From: Mansonella perstans
Lineage: Eukaryota > Nematoda > Chromadorea > Rhabditida > Onchocercidae
Assembly: GCA_037074765.1 (NCBI GenBank)
Contig: JBAMDO010000327.1
Location: 1 to 43,192, forward strand
Length of the DNA: 43,192 bases
Reading direction: 5' to 3'
The position numbers and the translations under genes were made by a program. Under the pieces are notes generated by a model. The model had not been told where the DNA came from. It ran no database searches and saw nothing but the letters and a program-made list of their open reading frames with translations. This document shows, in pieces, positions 1-16,169 of the stretch. Position 1 is the stretch's first letter. The number at the start of each line of letters is the position of its first letter.

Positions 1-3000
1 TTGTAATAATAACAGTATTAACTAATAGATCTGCGACAATTCATGAAATCATTGAAAGTACACTACCTGCAGACCTGGATTGTTGGAAATCATTAAAATA
101 ATGGTATGTTAATAGGATTAGAAAGTCTTTTGATGTCATTTTGAGATTGGATTACGAATTGCTCTATCATGCTCTTTTATTCCTATACTGTTAAACAATG
201 AGACTTTATCAAATTATATGTATTTTATATCTGAAACCTTTTACTGAATGTAATATTTGTCGACTTGGGTATTGTAAAATGCATATAATATCTTGGAATA
301 TATTGCATAAAACATTTGATTAACACCGATAAAAATTCAAATAAGTGTTGGAGATTCACACATAATAAGCATTTTTACCGCTCAAAGTAATAAAAACGCT
401 GAAAATACCAATTCATAAGTAAACCCTTTTAGTAGCTTGTAAAATTTTTGTGTCGCTTTTAGGCTCAACCTAGTTTAGCTATTCTTTCTTTTTTTAAATT
501 GTAAAAAGGCTGAATTTTTCAAGGGCAAGTAAGAAAATGAAATGAAATCACTCCAACACTTCTTTTAGATGAAAATTTTTGCAGACCATCCAAAACTACT
601 TATTTTTTTAGTCAGTATTTTGCTTGGTCCTTATTAATATATTTATTTCAAAATACAAAAGTGACCTTGTTTCCATGACATTACCTCTTTCATCGTTAAC
701 CCACAAACAAATAGTTTCGAGACATATCAAAAAACCAACACCAGAAGTGGCAAAAGTGGAACTTATGTGCTTCGAATGCTTTTCAAATTTATGGCTTATT
801 CTGTTTGGGATTCACTTGAATATTAGTTTTGCAGAATGCGGATCTTATAGTCGCAGATACATTTATCTCAGATTAACGACGGATGATGGGACATGAATAC
901 TTCTACATCAGTAATAATTCGAAAACGAGGAAGTATGAAACCGAATAAAAAGGTCGAGAAAAGATATATTTGTAACTACCCTAATTATCAAGAGATCGTC
1001 AAGAATTGATGGCAACAGATCAAACATATTTTCTTCAGAAAAGAGACTCCTCCGCTATCGCATTATACTCTACTGTAAACTTTACAATCCTAGTTCCTTT
1101 ATATGTTTAATAACTTAATATTTTTTTTGATTTGACTCTGAAACTTTTGAGCCTAACGAAAATTGAATCAGTTGCAATTAAAATGAAATTTAAACTATTT
1201 CGATTATTTTAAATTTTTTATTCTTATCAACATGCATTCAAATAGTATTTGGTAACTGTTGTCAGTTACGCTAAAAAGCAAAAGATAAATGATCAAGTTT
1301 TCTATTTAGTGTTAATATGTCAGACTTGTTTCATCTATTGCTATTCAAGTTTTATTAACTTTATCACTATTAAACTTTAATATGTTTCCTCATTTTTGTT
1401 ATACTTTACTGTCTATATTAGAAACATCGTTATACTGCTGATAATCAAGACAACTCATACGCATTTCAAACAAGTGGTATTCATCATACAAAACACAAGT
1501 AATAAAAAAAAATTCAAAAATTTCTTAGATTTCAGTTTAATAATCCTGGTTCATTTATCATGACATATATTCAGACCGTGATAACAGTAAGGTGCAGATA
1601 AAGCGTAACGGCAGTTTCCGATTAATCAGGGAGATAAGATGAATTATTTTGAATCTTATCCAAAATATGGCCATTTCAATTTAAAAAGACTACTATACTG
1701 AAAATGGACAACCACATTACCTTAATGAGACAATCATTTCGAAAAATGATGAAATGTAAAGAAGTAATAACTTTTATAAAGTATCTATATGACATTATTG
1801 AAGTATCGAACGTAAATTAACGTTTTGTGCCGAAACTCCTGGACCCTGATATAACATCTCAACCAATTCGATCAGTGGTCAATCTTTCGTTTTATTATAT
1901 TAAAGCAAGTTACAAGAAACGATAATTTCTTGACAAAAAAAAATAATAAAATTTTTTTAAAGATTTAAATTATTCCATAGAACGTAAGCTTCTTGTTAAA
2001 AAGAAAAGACTAAAAGAAATTTTGAAATTTACTTTTTGCTTTAGAAACAATAGCCATGTTAAAATGTTCGAACATTATGATTAACCAGTAGTATATGTGA
2101 TATGTTGAGAAACCGTACAGATAAGCACATAAAATTGATTGAAGGCTGATAAAGAGAAATTTCTTCGGGAGTTATTTGCCTATGTTAAATGAACAAAAAT
2201 GCTATTACTAGAAATGTTGTGCACTATTTAGTTGGAAAACAGTCTTAGAATTATGAACTAAATTGCAAAAACTAAATTTAATTTTAGTAGCAGAATGCTG
2301 TATGTTAGTGAAAACCAAAGATTGCCTACGGGTATTCCTATCGGAAAATCCTATCAAAATTACCTGAAATGAAATAATATCATTGACAAAAGAAATGGCT
2401 ATTTCTGTTCCCATTTCTGCTCCATATCTTTATGATTAATAAATTCAGTATTATAATAGAAGATTGATAGTTGACAATTTTGTCGAAAATTATCAAAATT
2501 TGAGAGTTTTTGAGTTTTTGTTAGGATTAGTAATTCTTTAGCTATTTCAAGAAAACATTTTAACATCGCAATAAATTAGGAAATTCAGGAAACAATAACA
2601 TGGATGCATTATATTATTTAAACAACTTAGCTTTTTTTTTCTTCACTTTTCATGAATTTTATTTCTAATTCAAACCCAATTACGTATATCATTCTTCATC
2701 ATCATTTAACTTATTCTAATTATTATTTCCATTATTTTGATCTTTACTGCTACCATTTTCAGCATGCTAACAATCACTACATACAGTGTCAATTTTTTTT
2801 CAATGACTTTTATAGGTTAAACAAAAACTTTTTTTTTAAGGAAAACTAATAGTGTAGCAAGTTTAGTTATTGGATAAGAAAAGTAATCTTGAAATTTTCA
2901 ATATTTCATAAATACAAATTAGGATAAGCATTTCTGTGTTATGATCTTCAAAAAGATCACTTATTAACGAAAATTTTCATCTCTTTTCGTAGTAATTTCC

Positions 3001-3697
3001 GAATATCAGTAACACTTAAGTTGATTTGATCCGCTTCCGATATAGCAAAATTCTAAATTCTCATGCCATCGTATTGATTGGTTTGGAGATAAATAGCCAA
3101 AATATTATTTACGCCTTAATTGGTACCACCCAAACGGTGAATTGGATTTGTCATGAAGGTTGGTAGGAAGTCTTGGCTATGTTATTACTAAGCATAAGAT
3201 AATAAGATAAGATAAGGTAAGCATAAGATAAGATAGCATAAGAAGTTTCTTATTATGTGGAATCGTCTTGATTTCCAGGTGCAGAATTTCTTTGAACATC
3301 GCAAACTACAAAACATTTGCGCCATCTCAGATTTGCGGGAAATTGCCGTACAATACTACTCTATAGTCCTTCTCTATTCTTTGATTTTTTACACACATTT
3401 CTGCAAAATACTTACAAAAATTACCTCTGCAATAAAATTTGAAATTAAATAGCTAAAAATAATTTTAATTTTTTAATGTTTTATTCAGTTAAGATGTCAT
3501 GCTTCATAAATGGAATACATTTCAGGGTTCCTTTTTGTACTACGGTCTTCCAGATACTTCCGATAAAACCACTTCTTTTTTGCTGTATCAGTAATTTGGA
3601 TTATACATTTGTTGTATTTCCAAGATTAATTTCATTATTGAGTAGCGTGAAAATTTTCGGCCATCCGTCACTGTTTGGGATTCGTGTATAACCAGTG
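1..3697. other. Left spacer, no gene recognised
   Basis: AT-rich sequence with many stops in all frames. Short open stretches (for example 624-896, 3255-3452 and 3476-3691) have no recognisable domain, no consistent splice-phase partners, and codon make-up like the surrounding DNA. The last few hundred bases must contain the promoter and 5' UTR of the AP-2 mu gene. A TTTCAG at about 3519-3524 could be a trans-splice or 5' UTR acceptor for that gene, but nothing proves it. Confidence 0.6.
3189..3243. repeat. Degenerate ATAAG/AGATA short tandem repeat
   Basis: About 55 bp built from variants of AAGAT, AAGCAT and AATAAG units. It looks like simple-sequence DNA in the spacer upstream of the AP-2 mu gene. 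No function is visible. Confidence 0.7.
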
Positions 3698-7382
<3,685 letters not shown>

Positions 7383-7747
7383 ATTCCTTAATCTTATTAC
7401 GATGGTCATAAACTTGCAATGGTCATAATCGCGAAAGTTCTTTGTCGAAATGAAAAACCTTTCGCTTCTACTGTTTTTGCGCATTTGTTAATTGATTTTT
7501 CCGTTTTATGAAATTCGTCTCAAATTTTATTTTTGCGCAGATTGATTCGTCTTTTTGTTTACAAAATATTGGAAAGGGTTGCTTTGCCAATCGGATTGCT
7601 TCAACTTCAACTCAAATTTCATCTGCGCAATATTGATTTTAAGATGTTTTGTAAATGATAGTTTGCTGAAAGCTTTTTTACTGTCGATTACCGAAAACTT
7701 ATTCCCTGTTTAATTAGCAACTATTTATTAGAAAAAGTTTCAAGCAT

Positions 7748-7753
7748 AATAAA
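7748..7753 (+). terminator. Polyadenylation signal of AP-2 mu
   Basis: A canonical AATAAA lies about 365 bases after the stop codon and is followed by a GT-rich stretch. It is the first perfect signal downstream of the gene. Confidence 0.5.
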
Positions 7754-7842
7754 GTGTGTATCATTGTTCTATGGTGGTTAAAAAGAGGCCACCTATGTAT
7801 AACATTTTTGTAGTTTGCTTATGTTGCTTTAGGTTTTTATGT

Positions 7843-7975
7843 GATTTATATTGGTAATGTTCATGATTTATATTGGTAATGTTCATTTATATTGGTAATA
7901 TTCATGTGAGTATTTTTAGCAGTCATATTCATCTGTGAGTGTTTTTAGCAGTCATGTTCATCTGTGAATGTTCGC
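7843..7975. repeat. Two adjoining short tandem arrays
   Basis: First array: a 22-bp unit beginning GATTTATATTGG, two full copies at 7843-7886 plus a shortened third to 7905. Second array: a 29-bp unit beginning GTGAGT, copies at 7906-7934 and 7935-7963 plus a partial third. Both units end in TTCAT, so the second may derive from the first. Confidence 0.85.
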
Positions 7976-8326
7976 TTGATGACTACCAGCATAACTTTTT
8001 TGAAATTTCAGAAACCTGATTCAGATGTTTTTTAGTGGTTTTCTAGAGAAACATACAAGAAAGGTTTACGTCGGTCTTTGCCGCGTGTATTTGTTGTAGC
8101 AGCTTTCAGAAATTATATTTAGAAAGTTAGCAGGAAGAAACATTAATTTCTTTCTACTTGTGTTTTCCAGCATTGTGATTATGATTAACATTCCTTGATA
8201 TTTTGCAAAATTGACAGTCTTTGTATTTATCTTTTGCTTAAATCTTAGAATAAATTTAATTTTCTTGTGACTAATATATTGTATACAGCAACTATAAGAC
8301 TGTTATGACACTTTTGTTCATTCTAG

Positions 8327-8515
8327 GACTTTTCACGGGACGTTATCGATGTTGCCATACCACTCCTCTATAAGGCTAATCATGTGGTAAAAGTGAACAT
8401 TTTTCCAGGGAAATATTTTAAAATTGAGTTTCCTAAAAAATGCGAGAAGTTGATCTGGTTGCTGAAGAAAGTTTCAAGTTTGTTTTCTGATGGTGAGCAT
8501 TGCAGATTTAAATGA
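8327..8515 (+). pseudogene. Isolated GOLD/SEC14-like coding fragment (tentative)
   Basis: A 62-codon open frame directly follows a good acceptor (TTCATTCTAG) and contains a strong internal donor (GATG then GTGAGC at 8493). The segment HVVKVNIFPGKYFKIEF, followed by KLIW and FSDGEH, recalls the beta-strand pattern of GOLD domains at the C terminus of nematode SEC14-like proteins (Val-x-Val, Pro-Gly-Lys, Leu-x-Trp, Ser-Asp-Gly). No CRAL-TRIO exons or other parts were found nearby. It is therefore either a stranded exon, a remnant, or a chance match. Homology was judged by eye only. Confidence 0.25.
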
Positions 8516-9037
8516 GAAATCAAGGATCCGATTCTGTCGAAATGTTTAAATTGGATATGAAACTAGTTGGAAGAATATTGTTTAAACTAATAGATCGGCA
8601 CTATTTAGCCTAATGTGAGTGAAAAAGAAATAGAATTATTGGCCCCATCGATCTAAAAGATCAATGATTATCGCAATATTTAGATTAAAGTAATGGACTA
8701 GATGGAAAAATATAGAAAGTTTCAAAAAATGCGAAGCAATTGAAATTATTTGATAACAATTAGATCTCAAAGAAGTTAAAATGAATGTAATAGAGAATGA
8801 TTGCAAATGAACAGATCAAAATGACCTGGCGAGGAAAGAAATAGATGGAGTAAATATATGTAGCAATAAAGTAGTGATAGAGCAAAACATTAGCAAGTTC
8901 CTTTTAGCTGCAGCAGTGTTTTGCTTTGGCGTGGACTTCTGGACAGCTGCTGATGGGAAGAGAATGCAATAATGTGTTCTTCCTCAATCACGTCACTGAT
9001 CGACCCTTCCATGTAGAATAATTAACCATTCACTGTA

Positions 9038-12000
9038 ATGAGACGTGATACGATCTTCGTGCAAAACGGCGATTTCGACCTTGTAAGTTACTCTTCGATA
9101 GATTCCTTTTATACTATCTCAACAACCTTTTCTTAATTCTATATTGTCTTTAAACTTTGAATATTGTCACAGCAATTTTCACACATTTGTAAGTATGAGT
9201 TACTTTTTTATTTGGATTTGTTTTTTTTTTTTTTTATCCATTAATATCGCTCCCTTCCTTCCGCAACTTTACGCAACCTGTGAACTTATCAGTGCATTAC
9301 ATATACATTAACTTAGTACTACATAATGTAATTTATTGCAATTTTTGCTTTAAAAACATGTTAGTTGTGATGCGTTTACCGAATGACATAAATCATTAAT
9401 GCTGATTAACAATTCTCTATTGAGTTACTGCTTTACAAATCTTCAAGTAATGTTTTGTTTACAAGATGGATTCCTTCTCGTCAGCAATCTCAAGCATATT
9501 ATGTTTTCCCCAAAAAAGTTTTGTATTAAGACTTATTAATTGCGTTACATCGCATCATTTATCATAGTACTAAGGAATCAGTTTGAAATACTCCGATCTG
9601 TTGTAGTATATTGTGTCATTACTCAAACACAGACCTTTTTTTTTTTGAAGATTGTTTGCAATTAACAGTAGAGATAGATTCCAAATTTATGACTATTTTT
9701 AATTGAAGTTTCGAAATTTTTTGAATCGACTTCTTTCTGGTTCATTGCTTGTATATGTATTGATAACAATAATGAATGACAATTATTTGTTTGGAACATT
9801 TATAGTCATTTTCATAATCCAGAATTGCTTCAGAGATCAGAGTCGGAAAGTAGTTCAAATGGCGATGAAATACCGATGGAAATGGATCTTACGGCGGCTG
9901 GCCCGCCACTATCAGATGATGAGTCAGTCACCGAACAATCCGGTGCGCAAGCTAAAACGATTATGGCATGTTTTAATTTATTTCTAATTATATTTATTTA
10001 TCTGAAACTTACTTCTCGGCAAATTCTAAGCCGGATGCCAAAGATTACACAGTATGTGTTAGTTAGGATTTAATTTAATTAATTCGAATTCCCGTCATAA
10101 TAAATATATCGATGTAGTTGTTTCGAAATCTAGTTTGAAATTCCTTCATAGTTTCTAGAAGAAAATTGATTGTATTACAGTATGCTCGAATGATATTACC
10201 TCATGTTGGCCTCGTTGTATTACTTATCGTATATCTTTTGCTTGGCGCTATAGTGTTTCGTTATTTGGAAGCGCCAAATGAAATGGAAGTAAGCTATAGT
10301 TTATAACTGATGTTGAAAGCAGATATTATTCCTTATACCTATGCTCTCAGAAGTTTATATAACTGAGTGTTTCTGCTTGCACATAGAGCAAGCGCTTTCT
10401 TTCAAAATATTCTTTTGCAATAAAACATACATTATGCCATATTAACTACGGAACAGATTCTTTAACTTTCGTTATTACTTAATTGATGAAATATTTCATT
10501 TGTTTTTCACATATGTCTGCATAAGTCTAGTTTCAATAATTTCTGAAAATTACTCAAGTCCACCCCATAATAGTTTAGTCTTTGAGTTTAAGTGATCTTT
10601 TATTTCAATCAGAAAAGTGTCAAGATATGTATTCTAATTAGATTGCATATCGTAATTAACTTTTTAGACTGTTCAAAATTGAGTGGTTCAACTAAAATCA
10701 GACAGATAGCATTAGAAGTCGTATGTTAAAACGTTGCACACAATCAAGCTATTTTTTTTTTTTTTTTTTTGCTATCGCCAGTTAGTAACGCCATCGACAA
10801 ATAATGAATATGGAAACTTGCTTCCAACAATATTTCTTCTTTGCTTTTCTCTACTTTCATTTTTGAAGATATATCATCTAGTTCTTCTATGAAAACCATT
10901 TTTTTTAAAAAAGAAATTTTCTCCATTCCAAGTTGCAGACTCGTGATCGAGAATTACGGGCAATTTTTGGCTTGCGAAAAGATTTCCATGATCTGGTTTG
11001 GAATTTAACTGTTGACAGTAATAGTTTCTTTACACGCGAGTCTTTGGATTTGCTTGGAGAGCAGTACTTCGAATCATTAGTACTTGCGATGTTCGAAGCG
11101 TACCGGAATCAGTTTGTCAATGAGAATCATTTACTAAATAAGACAAACGGTGATGCCATGTTGTGGACCTATGCGAATAGTATTTTTTTCGCCACAACTG
11201 TTATTACCACTATTGGTAACGTTCCTGTGCTCTTATTTGAAATTTAAGTAAAAACTGTGTTAAGATGACATCTGATGAATGGAAAGGAAGTAATTCCCAC
11301 TCAGTGCAATTTTCTTATATTGACTCTGAGAAGTGTTGGATGCCAGTGATAATGATATTAACATTTTCATCCATTTTTTGGAAATCTTCATTAGAAGTGA
11401 CTACTTTGCATTTCAAGGATATGGCAACTTGGTGCCAGCAACACAGTTTGGCCGTATCGCATGCATATGTTTCGCTTTATTTGGTATACCGCTACTTTTG
11501 GTCACAATAGCAGATATTGGCAAATTTTTGTCCGATTTCTTAAGCTTTCTCTACCGGACTTATCGGACTTTCAAACGCAAGGTTATAATATTTGTATTAT
11601 GAATAGGCTCATTAAGTTAAAATTAACTGGCAGTTGTTTTATGGAATCTAGCGTTCAATTACCATATTCTTAAATTTTGAAATTGAAGGTGTGTAGACAA
11701 TCACGACGTATATCTCATCACTATCGAGATCGAAGTTCCTCTGCTCAAAGTAGTTCTGTATCAACGAAAGCTGGAAGTATGAATCTCAATAGTATCGACA
11801 GTGGTTCAGAATCGAGTTGTGAGGTCTTTTTTTTTTAAATAAAATAAATGTTGGAAGGTAATTTGTCTCGGTTACTTCCATTCTTGTTCGATTACTTCCA
11901 AAGAGAAGTGTTATAAAGGTAATACTACAATTAGAAGGAACTATGGTTCATTTTCGTTAACAAGCCTTTAGAAATAATCGAACAGTGACAATGTCTGCTG

Positions 12001-13404
12001 CTCTATACTTTTTACTTCGTCTGAAAGTTGACTTATTTGGTTTCAAACCTTCAAGCATCCAACTGTTCCGTATGCGAGGATATGGCTTTGCTACAGATCA
12101 ATAAGTTATTGTTTTACTAGATTTCTTACTAGGACAGGAATAAAGTTTCATCGTGGTGAGTAACAAACTTTAGAATGACTTATTTAATCCAAATGCATAT
12201 TCCTTTCCACTGTTGCTTACTTCCTCTTTAGGATGAACTACGTATTCCGGTTGTAATGGTACTATTTGTATTAGTTGCTTATACAGCAATAGGTGGCTTA
12301 TTGTTTCGAGCATGGGAGGGATGGCAATATTTTGATGCTTTTTACTTCTGCTTTATCACAATGGCCACTGTTGGTAAGTTTTTTCTAAACTTCTAAAGGA
12401 ATGAAAATAGGACATAACTGTGCACATCATCATCCATTCATTTAATTAGATTAACAGTTATTTATTTTGTATAGGTTTTGGAGACATTGTGCCAACTGAG
12501 CAAATGTATATGTTTTTCACAATGGCTTATATCATCTTCGGCTTGGCTTTGTGAGTTTCATAATTCTTTTGTTCCTTAAAACGATGATTTCTCAGTTAGA
12601 TTGGATAGTTTTTTAACATTTTTCGTGGCAATGTTATTTGCAGAGCTACAATGTGCATCGACCTCGCTGGTACTGAATATATTCGGAAAATCCATTATTT
12701 AGGTACAAAAATGGAAGGAGCAAAGGGAGCTGTAATGACGTATATTATTTTTAATATTAATAATTTTAAATTTCTTTCAATATTTAAATTTCTTCATGCA
12801 AATATTTTGCAGGATGCCCATTTCTATGTGAGGAAATAAGATTTTAAAAATCTGTGCATTCTTTTTATTCTAGAGGTTTGCAAGCTGGTGAACATTTATT
12901 GAAGCATACTGGTATTGAAGTCATTAGAACAGCTGGCGGTAAACTAGTTCAAGTTCGTGGAGCAGTACTAAATCAGAAGCAGGCTCGCGAACTCGGTGTC
13001 GACTACATATTAACTGATTTGCACTATCAACAGAAGAATATTCTCTATGAACCATTAAGTCCAACAGTGCAACGCTTAGTAAAAAGCAGTAATATCAAAG
13101 TAATTTTTGAACCTATAAATGCTCTGGCAAAAAGTTTTACAACTTCTTCAAACTTTTGGCGATTTGAATGTTATTCACTGTTGTCATTTTAATCTGTTTT
13201 TCAAAAGTTGAAGTTCAGATATTACCTGGTGACATTACGGAGAAAGATGGATATATTATGCAGAACAAGAGCTATGATAAACCCGGTGGAAAGTATTATC
13301 GTATGTTTTATCGGCGTAGGAACTGTGTTCACCGGCTGTTAGTACCATCAACAAATGATGTCGCAGCCATTGTACCTATATTATTGAAGGAAACTCATGT
13401 GTAA
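9038..13404 (+). CDS. TWK-family two-pore-domain potassium channel
   Basis: Plasma-membrane K+ leak channel subunit (K2P), working as a dimer. Exons: 9038-9082, 9834-9965, 10031-10051, 10181-10288, 10939-11215, 11418-11581, 11689-11823, 12232-12373, 12475-12550, 12644-12739, 12874-13099, 13219-13404. These give 535 aa with consistent phases. The N terminus is acidic and Ser-rich. TM1 starts LPHVGLVVLLIVYLLLGAIVF. The extracellular cap carries N-x-S/T sites (NLT, NKT). First filter is TIGYGN (about 193-198), then TM2. The cytoplasmic loop is Ser-rich (exon 7, about 250-294). Then come TM3, second filter TVGFGD and TM4. TM4 leads into ATMCIDLAGTEYIRKIHY, typical of nematode TWKs. The first two exons and the 21-nt exon 3 are my best phase-consistent choice and are less certain than the rest. 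Which C. elegans twk paralogue it matches was not determined. Confidence 0.92.
9966..10051 (+). other. Predicted GC-AG mini-intron plus 21-nt exon in the TWK gene
   Basis: The N-terminal exon reads openly to ...KTIM. TM1 begins with YARMILPH in phase 0 at 10181. The only phase-consistent path found uses a GC donor (ATG then GCATGT, 9966) to an acceptor TTCTAAG (10030), giving a 65-bp intron. It then uses a 21-nt exon PDAKDYT (10031-10051) with a strong GTATGT donor. Direct read-through to 10051 stays open but enters TM1 in the wrong phase. Confidence 0.5.
10752..10770. repeat. Poly-T tract in TWK intron 4
   Basis: A run of 19 T bases inside the 650-bp intron between the TM1 exon and the cap exon. 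It is a likely slippage site. Confidence 0.9.
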
Positions 13405-13550
13405 TGTATCCGCTGTTACTATTATTACTTCGCTTTATCGGTACATGTAAGGAAAGGTGAAAGATTAGAAAACAAATTGTTTGAATGATACCTAGTAAAA
13501 TTTTGAAGAAGTTAGTAATTAATTTGCGGAAGAAAACAAGTTTTAAATCG

Positions 13551-13556
13551 AATAAA
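13551..13556 (+). terminator. Polyadenylation signal of the TWK gene
   Basis: AATAAA about 147 bases after the stop codon, the nearest perfect signal downstream. Confidence 0.5.
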
Positions 13557-15952
13557 ATAACAGTTTTGTTTATTTGACAAAATACTGTTTTATTAAATAA
13601 CAAATTTCAATACAACTAGCGCGGGTGCATTTTTTTATGTTTCTAAAAAATAAATTTTATTGAATGTTTACTCAAATGTGGTATAAATTACTATATTTGC
13701 TGTGTAAATTTACCGAAATCGAATGAGTTGTTTCTTAAAAAGTGACACTTGGCTGCAACAAAGTTATCTTTTGAACATGGATGAAATTTTCAAGTAGATT
13801 TCAGCACTTGTTTAAACATTTGATTGCAGAATTTCATAGTATGTAATTAACATATATTTCTTTGAAAACATAACCTGCTAGATCAGTTGACCTTCTCTTA
13901 TAAAAACAATGATATTTGAGCTCTCGACTTTTCAAGATCAACCGATGTTCACCATGATTCATAACATCTCTTATACATTGAATCAGTTCATTTCAAAAAT
14001 ACATCATAAGCAAAGATTTTAGAATTTAATATGACAGCATTAAATTGTTAAAGGCTCTTCATGTATACTAGAAGGTCATTCCTTTCTCTTTCTTTGATTC
14101 CTGCATTGTCACAATAAATTGTACCACGCATAAATATATGCAGCGAATACACCAAGTTTTCTGCAATTCATAGATTTCCACGAAAATTTCCTCATTCTTC
14201 ATTTACATCTTCATTGTGCTTTATCTTAGCACTAACCGTTTTGTTAAAAAGTTCATTAATGATTTAATTAATGTTTCGCTCACCGCATTCTTTTGTACTG
14301 AGAGCTTCTTTTCATAAGTATATTTTCGATTCAGTTAGATGAATTGTTACAAGAGACTACCAAATATAACAGGATACGAAAGGAATAATATAACTGGTGG
14401 TCGAAGTTGTTGCAGATGAGAATAGAGGGCTGTCTAATGATGTTTGATTGTAAATAGCTGTTTGTACAGGATTTTTTCCACATATATCCAGGGTTAGAGC
14501 GGAACTTTGATAAACTTTCTCCGATCATCATGGATTATGAGCTGATCCTTAGCATGACCTTCGTGATCATCGTCGCTTTTCTTATTTATAGCCGTGCACA
14601 AGTACCGAAATCCTTTTGTGAAATTATCCTACTGTTATCTTTCTTAATTTTTATTACAAAAATTCATCATTCTGTCTGGCAATTTTGATTTCGGTAATCC
14701 GACACAGTTAAGAATTCATATGAAGCAAATACTGAAGTTAGAAAGTATATATTCATGAAATAAATGCCTGAAATAGAGTTTAAGTAGAGCTCAAATTTTT
14801 TTCCCAATGCGGATGTTTAGTAAAAATCAGAGGTGTTTGGCTTTGATGGTTTTCAGTCGTGCATAAGTGTTACTGTCTGATCAGTTCTTGCTATGCATTT
14901 TAAGATATTTGTAATCCATCGTCTACTTTTGCAATCAAGTTCTCCATGGACAACGAGCAGCAAGTCTTCCATTGCTGCATGCAACACCTTTCACTCACGG
15001 TAATTTACTGTGTGAAATAAATTACAGCTAATCTTTTGAAGTAAACTTCTTACTTAATCTTGCAAAACTAATGCTGGAGATGTTATGGTCTCAGAGATTT
15101 TTTAACTTATTATTTAAAAGCTGTTAATTACCAATCAGAAGATTAACAAGCTATTCATCAATGCAGATGCTAATTTAAGTTTGCTATATGAGCTAACTGA
15201 AAAAGATTTGATCAGTGCTTTTACTCTGATACAGAATAATTTCTTAATGAGATCAAAATTGTTCGTGATATCACAACTGACTACTTGTACGCGAAAATTT
15301 TTGATCTTGTAGGGGTGAACATGGTTAATAAAAATGCATGAAATTATTCATTTAATATTAAATGTCTATCCATTTTATGCCTAATTGAAATATATTTATG
15401 CAATGAGACGCATTGGAGAATTGTTCCAATGCATTTTTAAGATCTATCTTAATCAAAAAGTTTTTCAAAGTATAGAAACATAGTATCCTAAAGTCATTCC
15501 AGAATGCCCTATTACCATTTTCAAACTTTTCGTATAGGAAAAAATTTTCATGTTTATTTAAAATATTGCATTCCACGAAAGCCCGCTGATGGTACAAACA
15601 GAATTAAGCGACTGTCTTGTTTTTTTGTGATTTCCAGTGCATTGAGTGCTTCATAGAGTTCATTGAGTGCTAAGCATTTTCATTTTTCTGTAAGCAATAA
15701 AAAAGTTTGGTTGTCAAAATATCATTCAGATAAGTTATAAGTCGGGAATAATGATAGGAAACTGATAATGAGAATGCAGTTCTTTTTAAAATTTTCTTCT
15801 ATCGATGTTTTCCAAATACTTGTACAATTTGCTTTCTTTTGATTGAAAACTGGATGTTCTCCGAAATTCGTATTTTCATTTGTTCGCATTTTTCCAAATT
15901 ATCTTAAACTCACTAAAGAAGACTCAAAAACAAACAAAAAGTGCCAATTGTG

Positions 15953-16010
15953 AGCAAATTTAGCAAATTTAGCAAATAAAGATGAAAAATAAATTTTCAT
16001 CTTTATTTGC
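15953..16010. repeat. AGCAAATTT repeats followed by a perfect hairpin
   Basis: About 2.7 copies of the 9-mer AGCAAATTT lead into an inverted repeat at 15972-16010. The arms GCAAATAAAGATGAAAA and its exact complement are 17 bp each, with a 5-base loop. The AATAAA in each arm means a poly(A) signal is present on both strands. Confidence 0.85.
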
Positions 16011-16144
16011 CAATGAAGTTGTCAAATTTACGTCTCATACTTCCACGACGTCATTGCAGTAGAAATTTCGCTGAATTCCTAGTGTCATACGTGATTTAAA
16101 ATATTCATGATGATGTAAAAACGTGATGGCAGAACAATGTTCTG

Positions 16145-16169
16145 TTTTTTTTTTTTTTTTTTTTTTTTT
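16145..16169. repeat. Poly-T tract (25 bases)
   Basis: The longest homopolymer in the window, in the convergent spacer. Its exact length is likely to vary or be mis-sequenced. Confidence 0.9.

Larger units (their letters stand above)
7383..9037. other. Spacer between AP-2 mu and the TWK channel
   Basis: Contains the AP-2 mu 3' UTR (to about 7770), a tandem-repeat patch (7843-7975), one isolated GOLD-like open frame (8327-8515) and the presumed TWK promoter. No complete gene is visible on either strand. Confidence 0.6.

Noticed and set aside
9834..9987. Alternative reading frame of the TWK N-terminal exon (Arg/Lys/Trp-rich)
   Set aside because: The chosen frame has purine-first codons and a disordered acidic composition, and joins the neighbouring exons in phase. 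The other frame shows neither coding bias nor a good donor.
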